Positions 7,241 through 16,732 are shown, numbered from the stretch's first letter. The stretch: DNA of 64,000 bases from Sciscionella marina DSM 45152 (GCF_000379465.1 NZ_KB905390.1:48117-112116); one strand, 5' to 3'. Program-made: numbers and translations. The notes: generated from the sequence alone by a model not told the origin.

Positions 7241-8713
7241 TCACTTCGTCCGGCTGACGGTACGAGTGCTGTGTGTGGTGAGGTCCCGGTAGATCCGCAG
7301 CGCGCTGTGGTGATTGCGGAACTCGAACCGCGTCCCGCGCGGGCCGACCTCCCCGTCGGTCGCGAGCCGGACCGGGGCTTCACTGCGCACATTCAATGTC
7401 TCGGCACAGTCGCGGCGATAGGTCTTCGTCTCGTGCAGTGAACCGGTGAGTGCGGCGAGGATGAACCGCAGCCGCGAGTACGGCACGTCGGCGAGGATGA
7501 TCCGGACATCGAGCAGCCCGCTCGCCATGGATGGCCGGTAGCCCGGAGTGAACTCGGAGGGCAGGTAGGCGTTGTTGCCGACGAACACGGTCCATGCCCG
7601 GTGCGGTTTCCCGTCGATGGTCAGTTCGAGCGGTTCCGCGGCGCGCAGCACCCGGATCAGTGCCACCGCCGCGGCGGGCCACTTGGTGATCCGGTGCTCC
7701 AGCCGCTCCCGCTCGGCCACGATCTGCGGGTAGACACCGAGGCTCGCGGTGTTCAGGATCCACCGGGGCGTGGAACCGTCCACGCGCACGCTCGCCAGAT
7801 CGATGCGGGCGGTCGTCCCCTCCGTCGTCGCGGCCTGGGCGGGAGTTCCGCATCCGACGTCCCGCGCGAAATGGTTCAGTGTCCCGCTGGCGAGCACCAC
7901 GAGCGGCAGTTTGGTCTCGGCCGCGATCGCCGCGACGGCGGCCACCGTCCCGTCCCCACCGGCGACCCCGAGCGCGACCGGATTCAGCTCGGCGATCCGG
8001 GTCCGGACCAGTTCGCCGAGATCCTCGCCCTCGCCCGGTTCGACCCGGTGCGCGCGCGGCCAGTTCGCCTGCACGGTTTCCCGCCCGGAACCGTCCCCGG
8101 AGTGCGGGTTCACCGCGAACAGCAGTCCCTCGCCCGCGTCCAGCCGGGGACCGTTGGCCGCGGGCGGCACACTCATCGGCTCGTCCTCGCGAACGGGGGA
8201 GAAGTAGCTGGTCAATAACGCTGCCGAGCTGCCGATCAAGGCACCGGCGACCACATCGGATGGCCAGTGCACCCCGGTGTGCACCCGCGAATAGGCCACC
8301 GCCCCGGCAAGGGGGAGGAACGCCAGACCGGCGGGCGGGCTTTCCAGGATGACTCCGGTCGCGAAGGCGGCTGCCGATGCGGCATGACCGGAGGGGAAGG
8401 CGGGGGAGCTCGGTTCCCGCAGTGCACGCCTGCGCAGCGGCAGATGTGCGCTGTCCGGGCGTCGCCTGCCGAACAGTCGCTTGCCGGCCAGGTTCACGCT
8501 TGCGCTGGCGATGCCGAGCGCGACCAACCCGCGGATCGCGCCGCGCCGCGCCTGACCGGAGCGCGCGCCGAGCACGGCTGCCGAGCAGAACCACAGCACC
8601 CCGTGGTCGGCCGCGCCGGAGAGCTGGCGCAGGGCGGAATCCACCGGAGGCGTCGACAGCCGCGCGCTGTGCCGGGTGAGTTTCCTGTCGAGTTGTCCGA
8701 TCCGCTTCAGCAT
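7241..8713 (-). CDS. PAP2 phosphatase/diacylglycerol kinase fusion protein
   Basis: A 490-residue bifunctional lipid enzyme. The N-terminal half has the PAP2 acid phosphatase motifs: KRLFGRRRPD (79-87), PSGHA (107-111) and SRVHTGVHWPSD (142-153), with hydrophobic segments between. From about 195 it has a diacylglycerol/sphingosine kinase catalytic domain (NPHSGDGSG at 202-210, GGDGT at 252-256). The fusion is well known in actinomycetes; it should interconvert phosphatidate-like lipids at the membrane, but the exact substrate is unknown. ATG 8713 has AGGA nine bases upstream. Confidence 0.9.
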   Translation of the reverse strand: MLKRIGQLDRKLTRHSARLSTPPVDSALRQLSGAADHGVLWFCSAAVLGARSGQARRGAIRGLVALGIASASVNLAGKRLFGRRRPDSAHLPLRRRALREPSSPAFPSGHAASAAAFATGVILESPPAGLAFLPLAGAVAYSRVHTGVHWPSDVVAGALIGSSAALLTSYFSPVREDEPMSVPPAANGPRLDAGEGLLFAVNPHSGDGSGRETVQANWPRAHRVEPGEGEDLGELVRTRIAELNPVALGVAGGDGTVAAVAAIAAETKLPLVVLASGTLNHFARDVGCGTPAQAATTEGTTARIDLASVRVDGSTPRWILNTASLGVYPQIVAERERLEHRITKWPAAAVALIRVLRAAEPLELTIDGKPHRAWTVFVGNNAYLPSEFTPGYRPSMASGLLDVRIILADVPYSRLRFILAALTGSLHETKTYRRDCAETLNVRSEAPVRLATDGEVGPRGTRFEFRNHHSALRIYRDLTTHSTRTVSRTK

Positions 8714-8910
8714 TGCGTGATCCTAGGAAAGCGGATGTGAGATCCGCACGTGCTCCGGTGCGCGTCCCCCGGCCGTGGCGCCGGTGCCGGGGTCTCCCCG
8801 CTACGGGCGAGTTTCGAGTATCCGGTTCGCGGGGCCTCCGGCTGTACAGCTGCACAGAAGAGTTCTATACTTCTACTCGAACAGTGTTCCTTCGAATCCG
8901 AGGAGTCGAT

Positions 8911-9105
8911 ATGACCGAGCACGCCTGGCGCACCTCCAGTTATTCCGGTGGCAGCGCGGAAACCTGCGTCGAGGTGGCACCGCTGGCCGATGGCGGGGTG
9001 CTGTTGCGCGACACGAAGGACCGCGGCCTGCCGCCGTTGCGGTACACGGCCGCGGAGTGGTCCGCGTTCCTGCACGGGGTCAAGGACGGCGAGTTCGACT
9101 TCTGA
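8911..9105 (+). CDS. DUF397 protein
   Basis: A 64-residue protein with the DUF397 pattern: WRTSSYSGG near the N-terminus, a central ETCVEVA strand, a VLLRDTKD segment and a C-terminal WSAFLHGVKDGEFD. ATG 8911 is preceded by GAGGAG; an upstream in-frame ATG lacks one. In actinomycetes DUF397 genes usually follow an XRE regulator (BldB/WhiJ-like pairs), in which the small protein counteracts the regulator. No such partner is adjacent here, so this copy is solitary. Function is inferred from the family. Confidence 0.85.
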   Translation: MTEHAWRTSSYSGGSAETCVEVAPLADGGVLLRDTKDRGLPPLRYTAAEWSAFLHGVKDGEFDF

Positions 9106-9157
9106 GCCACGACTGGCCACTGTGGACAGACGGGGAGCGGCGTGGCACGGTGGTCAC

Positions 9158-9658
9158 GTGTCTGCACTGAATGCGACCGCGGCAGCGTTGCTCGGTCTAT
9201 TGCACGATGGTCCACGCACCGGCGGCGAGCTGATCTCGGCTGCGGGGGAGCGGTTCGGCGCGTTCTTCAGCGTGACGCGCAGCCAGGTCTACCGGGAGCT
9301 GCCCACCCTGGCCGAGGCCGGGCTCGTCCGTGAGGGCAAGCAGGGTCCCCGCTCCTCGCAGCAGTATCTGATCACCGCCGCCGGGAAGAAGGCCTTCAAG
9401 TCCTGGCTGACCGAAGAACCCGGCCCGGACCACCTGCGCAGCCCCCTGCTGTTGCGTATCGCGCACGCCGACGCGCTGACCCAGAAGCAGCGCACCGCGC
9501 TGGTGGAACAGGCCAAGGCGCGGTACGTGGGGGAGCAGGAGGCGGCCAAGGCGGCCGCGCGCGCCGCGGACGGCCCGTACGCGAAGGCGATCGCCGAGTT
9601 CGCGAACGCGCAGAACAAGGCGTTGCTCAAACTGCTGGATTCGATCCCGACCACCTGA
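9158..9658 (+). CDS. PadR-family transcriptional regulator
   Basis: A 166-residue regulator with a winged helix at about 1-85 ([16 protein letters not shown], then [20 protein letters not shown]) and a helical C-terminal dimerisation part, as in the PadR family. I chose GTG 9158 because the fold starts there; upstream codons in the frame look non-coding. No strong ribosome binding site is visible. PadR proteins respond to small molecules or antibiotics; the effector is unknown. It lies 31 bases upstream of prfB without an obvious functional link. Confidence 0.85.
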   Translation: MSALNATAAALLGLLHDGPRTGGELISAAGERFGAFFSVTRSQVYRELPTLAEAGLVREGKQGPRSSQQYLITAAGKKAFKSWLTEEPGPDHLRSPLLLRIAHADALTQKQRTALVEQAKARYVGEQEAAKAAARAADGPYAKAIAEFANAQNKALLKLLDSIPTT

Positions 9659-9675
9659 AGCGCGGGCGACGCGAC

Positions 9676-9681
9676 TAGGCT
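9676..9681 (+). promoter_or_regulatory. -10-like box TAGGCT upstream of prfB
   Basis: TAGGCT ends 8 nt before GTG 9690, placing the transcript start at or next to the start codon. The same distance is seen for ftsE, smpB and the PhzF gene in this window. No clear -35 box is seen. Confidence 0.5.
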
Positions 9682-9689
9682 TGACGGTC

Positions 9690-10799
9690 GTGAATGCCGA
9701 CGTCGCCGCCGAACTGAAAGAGCTGTCCGACACGCTTGGCAGCATCGAGGCCGTGATGGACCTCGACACGCTTCGCGCCGAGATCGCCGGGCTCGAGGAG
9801 GAGTCGACCAAGCCCGATCTGTGGGACGACCAGGAGCGGGCGCAGCGGGTGACCACTCAGCTGTCCTACAAGCAGGCCGACCTGCGCCGGGTGACCGCAC
9901 TGCGGCAGCGCCTCGAGGACCTCGAGGTGCTCTACGAGCTCGCCGAGGCCGAGGAGGACAAGGCGAGCGCGGACGAGGCGAACACCGAGCTCACGAGTCT
10001 GCGCGAGGCGGTCCAGTCGCTCGAGGTGCGAACCTTGCTCTCCGGTGAGTACGACGAACGCGACGCCCTGGTCACGGTGCGCTCCGAGGCGGGCGGTGTG
10101 GACGCGGCCGACTTCGCCGAGATGCTGCTGCGCATGTACCTGCGCTGGGCGGAACGGCACGAGTACTCGACCGAGGTCTACGACACCTCCTACGCCGAGG
10201 AAGCGGGTATCCGCAGCGCCACCTTCAAGATCAGCGCCCCGTACGCCTACGGCACCCTCTCCGTCGAGCAGGGCACCCACCGGCTGGTGCGGATCTCGCC
10301 GTTCGACAACCAGGGGCGGCGCCAGACCTCCTTCGCCGGGGTCGAGGTGCTGCCCGCGGTCGAGGAGACCGACCGGGTGGAGATCGCCGAGAAGGACATC
10401 CGGGTCGACGTGTTCCGTTCCTCGGGGCCCGGCGGCCAGAGCGTGAACACCACCGACTCCGCGGTGCGCATCACGCACCTGGCCACCGGTATCGTGGTGT
10501 CCTGTCAGAACGAGAAGTCGCAGCTGCAGAACAAGGCCGCCGCGCTGCGCGTGCTGCAGGCCAAGCTGCTCGCCAAGAAGAAGGAAGAGGAGCGCGCCGA
10601 GATGGACGCGCTCAAGGACAGCGGCTCGAGCTGGGGCAACCAGATGCGCTCCTATGTCCTGCACCCGTACCAGATGGTCAAGGACCACCGCACCGAGCAC
10701 GAGACCAGCCAGACCACCGCGGTGTTCGACGGGGACATCGACCCGTTCCTGGAGGCGGGCATCCGCTGGCGGCGGCAGCGCGAACTCGGCGAGGACTGA
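9690..10799 (+). CDS. prfB: Peptide chain release factor 2
   Basis: A 369-residue class I release factor that reads UGA/UAA stop codons and triggers peptide release. The stop-codon recognition tripeptide SPF is at 203-205 and the catalytic GGQ at 248-250. Unlike the enterobacterial gene there is no in-frame UGA or programmed frameshift, as usual in actinobacteria. The start is GTG 9690; TTG 9681 is in frame but overlaps a TAGGCT -10-like box at 9676-9681 that lies exactly 8 nt upstream of the GTG, suggesting leaderless translation. It heads the conserved prfB-ftsEX-smpB block. Confidence 0.95.
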   Translation: MNADVAAELKELSDTLGSIEAVMDLDTLRAEIAGLEEESTKPDLWDDQERAQRVTTQLSYKQADLRRVTALRQRLEDLEVLYELAEAEEDKASADEANTELTSLREAVQSLEVRTLLSGEYDERDALVTVRSEAGGVDAADFAEMLLRMYLRWAERHEYSTEVYDTSYAEEAGIRSATFKISAPYAYGTLSVEQGTHRLVRISPFDNQGRRQTSFAGVEVLPAVEETDRVEIAEKDIRVDVFRSSGPGGQSVNTTDSAVRITHLATGIVVSCQNEKSQLQNKAAALRVLQAKLLAKKKEEERAEMDALKDSGSSWGNQMRSYVLHPYQMVKDHRTEHETSQTTAVFDGDIDPFLEAGIRWRRQRELGED

Positions 10800-10805
10800 C
10801 TGCGG

Positions 10806-10832
10806 CGGAGTAGGACCCAGATCACTACTCCG
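10806..10832. terminator. Hairpin after prfB, possible terminator
   Basis: Perfect 8-bp inverted repeat CGGAGTAG (10806-10813) / CTACTCCG (10825-10832) with an 11-base loop, seven bases after the prfB stop. There is no T run, so termination would be of the weak high-GC type. Confidence 0.4.
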
Positions 10833-10897
10833 AGCGTGTGAACGGGTGTGACCCGCCCGAGAGCAGGGTGAGACCAAAACTTCACGTGCACCCCGAG

Positions 10898-10903
10898 TAC
10901 ACT
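10898..10903 (+). promoter_or_regulatory. -10-like box TACACT upstream of ftsE
   Basis: TACACT ends exactly 8 nt before GTG 10912. The spacing suggests a leaderless ftsEX transcript. No convincing -35 element is seen. Confidence 0.5.
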
Positions 10904-10911
10904 CCCCGCTC

Positions 10912-11601
10912 GTGATCCGGCTCGAAGGAGTATCGAAGGTCTACAAGACCTCGACGCGTCCCGCACTGCACAATGTCAGCGTCGATATGGACAAGGGAGA
11001 GTTCATCTTCCTCATCGGCCCGTCAGGCTCGGGCAAATCGACGTTCCTGCGGCTGCTGCTGCGCGAAGAGGTGCCGAGCAAGGGCCGGGTGTACGTGTCG
11101 AACTTCGACGTCGCCCGGATGGCGCGGCGCCGGGTGCCGCGGCTGCGCCAGTCCATCGGCTGCGTGTTCCAGGACTTCCGGCTGCTGACGAACAAGACCG
11201 TCGCGGAGAACGTGGCGTTCGCCCTCGAGGTGATCGGCAAGCCGCGCAACACCATCCGCAAGGTCGTCCCCGAGGTGCTCGAGCTCGTCGGCCTGGACGG
11301 AAAATCCGACCGGATGCCGCACGAGCTCTCCGGTGGTGAACAGCAGCGGGTCGCCATCGCGCGTGCCTTCGTCAACCGGCCGCTCGTGCTGCTCGCCGAC
11401 GAACCGACGGGCAACCTGGACCCGGACACCAGCCAGGACATCATGCTGCTGCTCGAACGCATCAACCGCACGGGTACCACGGTGCTCATGGCGACCCACG
11501 ACCACGGCATCGTGGACTCGATGCGCCGCCGGGTCGTGGAGCTCTCGCTCGGCGAGGTCATCAGGGATGACGCGCGGGGCGTTTACGGCGTCGGCCGCTA
11601 G
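10912..11601 (+). CDS. ftsE: Cell division ATP-binding protein FtsE
   Basis: A 229-residue ABC ATPase. Walker [10 protein letters not shown] is at 36-44, Q-loop FQDF at 86-89, signature LSGGEQ at 139-144, Walker [12 protein letters not shown] at 160-170 and the switch His in ATHDH. With FtsX it forms the divisome complex that activates peptidoglycan hydrolases from the cytoplasmic side. It starts at GTG 10912 and is followed by ftsX after 64 bases. Length and motifs match the family fully. Confidence 0.95.
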   Translation: MIRLEGVSKVYKTSTRPALHNVSVDMDKGEFIFLIGPSGSGKSTFLRLLLREEVPSKGRVYVSNFDVARMARRRVPRLRQSIGCVFQDFRLLTNKTVAENVAFALEVIGKPRNTIRKVVPEVLELVGLDGKSDRMPHELSGGEQQRVAIARAFVNRPLVLLADEPTGNLDPDTSQDIMLLLERINRTGTTVLMATHDHGIVDSMRRRVVELSLGEVIRDDARGVYGVGR

Positions 11602-11665
11602 CGCCGCGCGCACCCGCATGCCGATCAGACTCACCGACCGACCGAGATAGGACCCAAGTTCCCCG

Positions 11666-12562
11666 ATGCGCGCCAGTTTCGTCTTCAGCGAGGTCCTCAC
11701 CGGCCTTCGCCGCAATTTCACGATGACGATCGCGATGATCCTCACCACCGCGATCTCGTTGACGACGCTCGGCGCCGGGCTGCTCATCGTCCGCGCGGTC
11801 GGTGAGGTGCAGGAGAACTTCGCCTCACAGACCGAGGTGCAGATCTTCCTGACCAACGACTCCTCGGCCATCGACACCAGCTGCTCGCAGAGCCCGTGCG
11901 CGGACCTGAAGTCCCAGCTGCAGAACACCTACGGCGTGCGCGAGGTGAACTACGAGAACCGGCACCAGGTCTTCGAGCGGTTCAAGAAGATCTTCGCCGC
12001 GCAGCCCCAGCTCGTCGAACTGACCAGGGAACAGGCGCTGCCCGCGACCCTGCACGTCAAGACGAATCCGGGTACCCCGACCGAGGTGCTCGCGCAGCAG
12101 TTCAAGAACCGGCCGGGGGTGAAGTCCATCGGCGATCAGGGCCAGTTCGTGCGCGACCTGTTCAGCAAGCTCAACACGATCCGGGATGTCGCCTTCGGGT
12201 TCGCGGTCGTACTCGCTGTCGCGGCATTACTGCTGATCTCCAATACCGTGCAGCTCTCCGCGTTCAACCGGCGGACCGAGGTCGGCATCATGCGGCTCGT
12301 CGGGGCGACCCGGTGGTATACCCAGCTGCCCTTCCTGCTGGAGGCGGTGGTTTCCGGCCTTGTCGGTGCGGTCATCGGAATCGGTGGCCTGCTCGCCCTG
12401 GTCGGCGCGGTCTTCGGCGGCGGCGGATCCTCCATCGGTGGCATCGTGACCAGTATGGGAATCGGCGATGTGCTGTTGGTCTCGCCGATCCTGCTCGGGG
12501 TGTCCATCGTGATCTCCGCGCTCACCGGATACGTGACGCTGCGGCTGTATGTGCGCCACTAA
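11666..12562 (+). CDS. ftsX: Cell division protein FtsX
   Basis: A 298-residue permease-like partner of FtsE. The topology is one N-terminal membrane helix (about 20-44), a large extracytoplasmic domain (about 45-170) with two Cys (SCSQSPC), then three helices near 173-195, 220-245 and 268-290. The outer domain couples FtsE ATPase activity to cell-wall hydrolases during division or sporulation. ATG 11666 follows ftsE after 64 bases, and both are probably on one transcript. The Cys pair could form a disulfide, as in mycobacterial FtsX. Confidence 0.95.
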   Translation: MRASFVFSEVLTGLRRNFTMTIAMILTTAISLTTLGAGLLIVRAVGEVQENFASQTEVQIFLTNDSSAIDTSCSQSPCADLKSQLQNTYGVREVNYENRHQVFERFKKIFAAQPQLVELTREQALPATLHVKTNPGTPTEVLAQQFKNRPGVKSIGDQGQFVRDLFSKLNTIRDVAFGFAVVLAVAALLLISNTVQLSAFNRRTEVGIMRLVGATRWYTQLPFLLEAVVSGLVGAVIGIGGLLALVGAVFGGGGSSIGGIVTSMGIGDVLLVSPILLGVSIVISALTGYVTLRLYVRH

Positions 12563-12581
12563 ACCCGCTGGCGAGCGCCCG

Positions 12582-12587
12582 TAGAAT
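12582..12587 (+). promoter_or_regulatory. -10 box TAGAAT upstream of smpB
   Basis: TAGAAT ends exactly 8 nt before ATG 12596, so the transcript would begin at or beside the start codon (leaderless). It lies just after the ftsX stop, giving smpB its own promoter. Confidence 0.6.
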
Positions 12588-12595
12588 GGGTTCTC

Positions 12596-13078
12596 ATGGC
12601 CAAGGAACGTGGACAGCGGGTGATCGCGAGCAACCGGAAGGCGCGGCACGACTACGAGATCCTCGACATCTACGAGGCGGGGATCGCGCTCGTGGGTACC
12701 GAGGTGAAAAGCCTGCGCCACGGCCGGGTCTCGCTCGCGGACGCGTACGCGAGCGTGGACGACGGGGAGATTTTCCTGCGCGGGCTGCACGTGCCCGAAT
12801 ACACCCACGGTTCCTGGACCAACCACGAGCCGCGCCGGGTGCGCAAACTGTTGCTGCACCGCAAGGAGATCGCGAGGCTCATCGGCAAGACGCATGAGGG
12901 CGGGCTGACCCTGGTCCCGCTCTCGCTGTACTTCAAGGACGGCTACGCCAAGGTGGAGCTTGCCCTGGCCAGGGGCAAGAAGGCACACGACAAGCGCCAG
13001 GCCATCGCGAAACGGGACGCCCAACGCGAGATCCAGCGCGCCATGGGCCGGTTCGCGAAGGGCAGGGATCTCGCATGA
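12596..13078 (+). CDS. smpB: SsrA-binding protein SmpB
   Basis: A 160-residue RNA-binding protein with the full SmpB pattern: [10 protein letters not shown] near the N-terminus, the [13 protein letters not shown] strand, [22 protein letters not shown] and a basic C-terminal tail ending in KGRDLA. It delivers tmRNA to stalled ribosomes and shapes the decoding centre through its tail. The tmRNA gene is 4.5 kb downstream in this window. It has its own TAGAAT box and overlaps the following amidohydrolase by four bases (ATGA). Confidence 0.95.
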   Translation: MAKERGQRVIASNRKARHDYEILDIYEAGIALVGTEVKSLRHGRVSLADAYASVDDGEIFLRGLHVPEYTHGSWTNHEPRRVRKLLLHRKEIARLIGKTHEGGLTLVPLSLYFKDGYAKVELALARGKKAHDKRQAIAKRDAQREIQRAMGRFAKGRDLA

Positions 13079-13989
13079 GCGAGCCGGTGACCGGGCCCGC
13101 CGAGGACACCGAGATCGCCTCCTGGGTCCGTGGCCTCGGCATTCCGGGGCTGGTGGATCTGCACGTGCACTTCCTGCCGAAACCCGTCCTGGACAAGGTG
13201 TGGGCGTATTTCGACCGGGCGAGCGAGCACTACGGGACGGAATGGCCGGTCCACTACCGGCTGCCCGAGGCGGAGCGGATCGAGAAGCTGCGCGAGTTCG
13301 GGGTACGCGGCTTCGCGCCGCTGGTGTACCCGCACAAACCCGAGATGGCCGCCTGGCTTTCCGAATGGGCGCGCGAATTCGCCGATCGGGTGCCCGAGGC
13401 CGTGCCCACCTGCACGATCTATCCCGAGCCCGGGGTCGCCGACTATGTGCGGCAGGCGATCGAGTCCGGGGCGCGGGCGGCCAAGGCACACGTTCAGGTC
13501 GGCGCCTACGATCCGCGGGATCCCTTGCTGTCCAAGGCGTGGGGGCTGCTCGCGGAGGCCGGGATCCCGGTGATCGTGCACTGCGGGCACGGCCCGATCC
13601 CCGGCGCGCACACCGGGATGGATGTGTTCGGCGAGGTGCTCTCCGCGCATCCGCGGCTGACCGCGGTACTCGCCCATGCCGGGATGCCCGACTACGCGGG
13701 CGCGCTCGAGCTGGTGCACCGCTACCCGAACGTGCACCTGGACACGACCATGGTCGGGACCCCGTTCACCGAGCGGATGATGGCTCTGCCCGCGGACTGG
13801 CCCGCCCGGATCGCCGACTGCGCCGGCCGGATCGTGCTCGGTACCGATTTCCCGAACATCCCCTACGACTACGCGACCCAGCTGCGCGCGATCGCGGACT
13901 GGGCCGCGCGGGACGACCGGCTGGGGGAGCGGTTCCTGCATTCGGTGCTCTACGAGGCCCCGGCCCGCTTGCTCGCCTTCACCGGCTGA
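13075..13989 (+). CDS. Amidohydrolase-family protein (metal-dependent hydrolase)
   Basis: A 304-residue TIM-barrel protein. Metal-ligand motifs are visible: HVH at 30-32, IVHCGHG near 163, VLAHAG near 200 and GTDFPN near 260, as in the amidohydrolase_2 family (decarboxylases and lactonases). The substrate cannot be assigned. It starts in the last codons of smpB (four-base overlap), a linkage kept in related actinomycetes. Its last 40 bases overlap the convergent methyltransferase gene. Confidence 0.85.
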   Translation: MSEPVTGPAEDTEIASWVRGLGIPGLVDLHVHFLPKPVLDKVWAYFDRASEHYGTEWPVHYRLPEAERIEKLREFGVRGFAPLVYPHKPEMAAWLSEWAREFADRVPEAVPTCTIYPEPGVADYVRQAIESGARAAKAHVQVGAYDPRDPLLSKAWGLLAEAGIPVIVHCGHGPIPGAHTGMDVFGEVLSAHPRLTAVLAHAGMPDYAGALELVHRYPNVHLDTTMVGTPFTERMMALPADWPARIADCAGRIVLGTDFPNIPYDYATQLRAIADWAARDDRLGERFLHSVLYEAPARLLAFTG

Positions 13990-14714
13990 GTCGGCTGTGT
14001 CGCCGCGACCACCATGGACTGCATGACCAGCCCGTAGTTGTAGCCGAGACCGCCGCTGCTGCGGGTGATGTTCTCCAGTCCGGCCTCGGTGAGCGCCTCG
14101 ACGTACTCCTTGGTGCGTCCGATGTCCGCGATCACGAGCTTGCCCCCGGGCTTGAGCACCCGCGCGGCCTCGGTCACCGCGGCCTTGCGCTCCTCGGCCC
14201 CCTTGAGGTTGTGGAACACCGCGGCGGAGAGCACCACGTCGAAGCGCGCCTTCTTCCAGGGCAGCTCGCGCAGATCGGCGGTGCGCAGCTCGACCCGCTC
14301 GGCCACCCCCTCGGCCTTCGCGTTCGCCATCGTCGCGGACTCCGCGTTGCCCGACTGGTCCTTGGTCCGCCACAGGTCGACCCCGGTGACCTTGCCCTCG
14401 GGCACCCGCTTCGCCGCGGCGATGAGCACCATTCCCCGGCCGCAGCCCGCGTCCAGGATCTGTTCGTCCCCGCTCAGTTCCAGGCGATCGAGCAGGCGTT
14501 CCCAGGCGAGGAACTTGCCCTTCTTGGTCGCGTACAGGTAGCTGACCGCCTGCGCGATCTCGAAGGCGGCACCGGCGAACGGGATCGCCGCCCACCACCC
14601 GGCCATGATCACGAACCCGATACCGACCCCGATCAGCGCGATCGCGCCGAGGATCATGCCGACGGGTGCCGAGGGTGCGTCGATGCCGTAGGAGGCTTCT
14701 CTGTCGTTCGCCAT
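13950..14714 (-). CDS. Membrane-associated SAM-dependent methyltransferase
   Basis: A 254-residue protein. Residues 17-51 form two hydrophobic segments. The rest is a class I methyltransferase with motif I ILDAGCGRG (86-94), an acidic motif II (GVDLW) and a later VLKPGGKLVIADI strand. The membrane hairpin fused before the methyltransferase domain is seen in a group of actinobacterial proteins; the substrate is unknown. I start at ATG 14714; the longer frame lacks coding character. It overlaps the convergent amidohydrolase by 40 bases. Confidence 0.85.
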   Translation of the reverse strand: MANDREASYGIDAPSAPVGMILGAIALIGVGIGFVIMAGWWAAIPFAGAAFEIAQAVSYLYATKKGKFLAWERLLDRLELSGDEQILDAGCGRGMVLIAAAKRVPEGKVTGVDLWRTKDQSGNAESATMANAKAEGVAERVELRTADLRELPWKKARFDVVLSAAVFHNLKGAEERKAAVTEAARVLKPGGKLVIADIGRTKEYVEALTEAGLENITRSSGGLGYNYGLVMQSMVVAATQPTQPVKASKRAGAS

Positions 14715-14758
14715 TCCGGCGATGTTAGAGCACGTCTGACCACTCCCTGTGCCGCTGT

Positions 14759-14843
14759 GCTGCAACGTCGGCGAATACCTTCGCATGCCCTATTCGCGCC
14801 TAGCGGCGTCGTCCTCGTCCCGCTGGGCTCTCGACGTTGCAGC
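14759..14843. repeat. 12-bp inverted repeat in the response regulator/methyltransferase gap
   Basis: GCTGCAACGTCG (14759-14770) and CGACGTTGCAGC (14832-14843) are a perfect inverted repeat 61 bases apart. A smaller hairpin CCGCAG/CTGCGG (14897-14913) follows. The 237-base gap has no coding frame. The repeat could be an operator or remnant; no function is shown. Confidence 0.4.
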
Positions 14844-14951
14844 GCCGCTGCCGACGAGCGTCCGCCTTGCCATGCACTTCCTCGGGTGCGGGTGTCCCGC
14901 AGAACCACTGCGGCTCCCGCTCGCGGCGGACGAGAGTCATCAGACGCGCTC

Positions 14952-15596
14952 TTAACGGTTCTCCAGGAACGTCAGGACCGCGCGGACCCTACGGTGTTCT
15001 TCGCTTGTCACCTCGAGTCCGAGTTTGGCGAAGATGTTCCCGATATGTTTTTCCACCGCGCCGTCGGAGACCACGAGGGTGCGCGCGATGGAGGTGTTCG
15101 ACGCGCCCTGGGCCATCAGCTCCAGCACGGTGCGCTCGCGCGCGGTGAGCGCGGCGATCGGGTCCTTGCGGCTGCGCACGAGCAATTGGGACACCACCTC
15201 GGGATCGATACTGGTACCGCCGCCCGCGACATTGCGTACCGCGGCGAGGAAGTCGGTGACATCGGCGACCCGTTCCTTGAGCAGGTAACCGACCGCGCCA
15301 CCGCCCCCGGAGATGAGCTCGACCGCGTACTGCTCCTCCACGTACTGGGAGAGCACGAGCACCGGGAGCCCTGGCACGAGTTCGCGGGCCTTCAGCGCGG
15401 CGCGCAGCCCCTCATCGGTGAACGTCGGCGGCATGCGCACATCCACGATCGCCAGATCCGGCCGGTGCTCGAGTACCGCGTCCGGCAGTGAATCCCCGTC
15501 CGCGACCGCGGCCACCGTCTCGATGCCGTCGTCGGCGAGCAGGCGCTGCACGCCCTCGCGGAGCAGGACGCTGTCTTCAGCGATCACGGCGCGCAT
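14952..15596 (-). CDS. NarL/LuxR-family response regulator
   Basis: A 214-residue two-component regulator. The receiver domain (1-120) has acidic residues near 7-8, phospho-acceptor Asp52 (AIVDVRMPP) and the conserved Lys in LLKERV. The C-terminal LuxR helix-turn-helix reads LTARERTVLELMAQG, then VEKHIGNIFAKLGL. ATG 15596 is preceded by GAGGAGA; an upstream ATG inside the kinase gene lacks one. It follows the kinase by 11 bases and is the output of that system. Targets are unknown. Confidence 0.9.
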   Translation of the reverse strand: MRAVIAEDSVLLREGVQRLLADDGIETVAAVADGDSLPDAVLEHRPDLAIVDVRMPPTFTDEGLRAALKARELVPGLPVLVLSQYVEEQYAVELISGGGGAVGYLLKERVADVTDFLAAVRNVAGGGTSIDPEVVSQLLVRSRKDPIAALTARERTVLELMAQGASNTSIARTLVVSDGAVEKHIGNIFAKLGLEVTSEEHRRVRAVLTFLENR

Positions 15597-15607
15597 GGAC
15601 TGTCTCC

Positions 15608-16732
15608 TCAGCGTGTACATGGCAGATCGGCACGGACCACGGTAGGGCCACCGATGGGGGAGAACACCGTCACCACGCCATCGATCGAAGCGGCCCGGTC
15701 GGCCAACCCGGAAAGCCCGCCGCCCTCGGTGAGCACGGCTCCGCCCTTCCCGTCATCGGTCACCTCGACAACCACCGTGTCCTGGGTGCGCTGTACCCGT
15801 ACCTGGGCGGAGTTCGCTCCCGCGTGTTTGGCCAGGTTCGTCAGCGATTCGCCGACCAGAAAGTAGGCGGTCGATTCCACCGCTGTCGGCGGGCGTGGGT
15901 CCACATCCACCGCAACCTCGACGGGCACCGGGCACTTCGCCGCGAGCGCGGACAGTGCGGCGTCCAGTCCACGGTCCCCGAGCACCGCGGGATAGATGCC
16001 CCTGGCCAGATCGCGCAGTTCCGCGATCGCCTGCTTCGCGTCCGAGTGCGCCTCCTCGATCAGCGAGCTCGCGCCCTCCGGATCCGCGGCGAGTTTGCTG
16101 CGCGCCCTGCCGAGGCCCATCGCCACCGCGACCAGCCGCTGCTGCGCCCCATCGTGCAGATCGCGCTCGATCCGGCGGCGCTCCGCCTCGGCCGCGTCCA
16201 CCCCGCGGGCCCGCGAAGCCTGCAGATGCTCCGCCTTCGCGCGCAGTTCCGTCGCCGAACTCGGGCCGAGAAACGCCTTCGCGAGCGAGGCGTGCAGCCA
16301 GGCCACGGTCGGGGACACCCAGACCGCCATCGGCGTGAGCACGATCGAAGCGATCCCGAACGCGAGCTCGAAGCAGGCCAGCGGAAGACACAGCAGCTGA
16401 TAGGCGAAGGAACGCCAGGTCGGCGCGTGGGTCAGGCGGGCGGTGAGGCGGCGGAAGGCACCCTGATCGGGGGAGTACTTCGGCTCCGGCTCCTCGATGT
16501 GCACCCCCAGCCAGGAACCGACCCAGTTCCGGTCGAACCGCGCCAGCCTGTTGTTCAGCGCGAAGGTCAGCATCAGGATCGGCAGGCCCACCCACACCAC
16601 CGCGAGCCCGATCCCCAGCGTCAGGCCCACGATGAGCAGGATGAACATCACCAGCCGGACCGGGAAGTTCAGTAGCAGAAAGCCGACCGAACGCACCGCC
16701 CTCGGCAACCGCCGCTGTGCGTTCTCCGTCAT
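15608..16732 (-). CDS. Sensor-domain histidine kinase (NarL-partner type)
   Basis: A 374-residue kinase. Residues 14-60 and 108-150 carry hydrophobic segments of a sensor domain shared with the upstream gene product. The HisKA_3 dimerisation helix holds the phospho-acceptor His193 (RRRIERDLHDGAQQR), and an ATP-binding domain with DDGKGG follows. It phosphorylates the downstream response regulator. ATG 16732 overlaps the upstream stop (ATGA) and has GGGGAG before it. The signal is unknown; these systems often sense membrane stress. Confidence 0.9.
   Translation of the reverse strand: MTENAQRRLPRAVRSVGFLLLNFPVRLVMFILLIVGLTLGIGLAVVWVGLPILMLTFALNNRLARFDRNWVGSWLGVHIEEPEPKYSPDQGAFRRLTARLTHAPTWRSFAYQLLCLPLACFELAFGIASIVLTPMAVWVSPTVAWLHASLAKAFLGPSSATELRAKAEHLQASRARGVDAAEAERRRIERDLHDGAQQRLVAVAMGLGRARSKLAADPEGASSLIEEAHSDAKQAIAELRDLARGIYPAVLGDRGLDAALSALAAKCPVPVEVAVDVDPRPPTAVESTAYFLVGESLTNLAKHAGANSAQVRVQRTQDTVVVEVTDDGKGGAVLTEGGGLSGLADRAASIDGVVTVFSPIGGPTVVRADLPCTR

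Noticed and set aside
12960..15491. Very long open frame (843 codons) antisense to smpB, amidohydrolase and neighbours
   Set aside because: It is a shadow frame of high-GC genes: Arg/Gly/Ala-rich, no domain, and real genes with clear motifs occupy the region.
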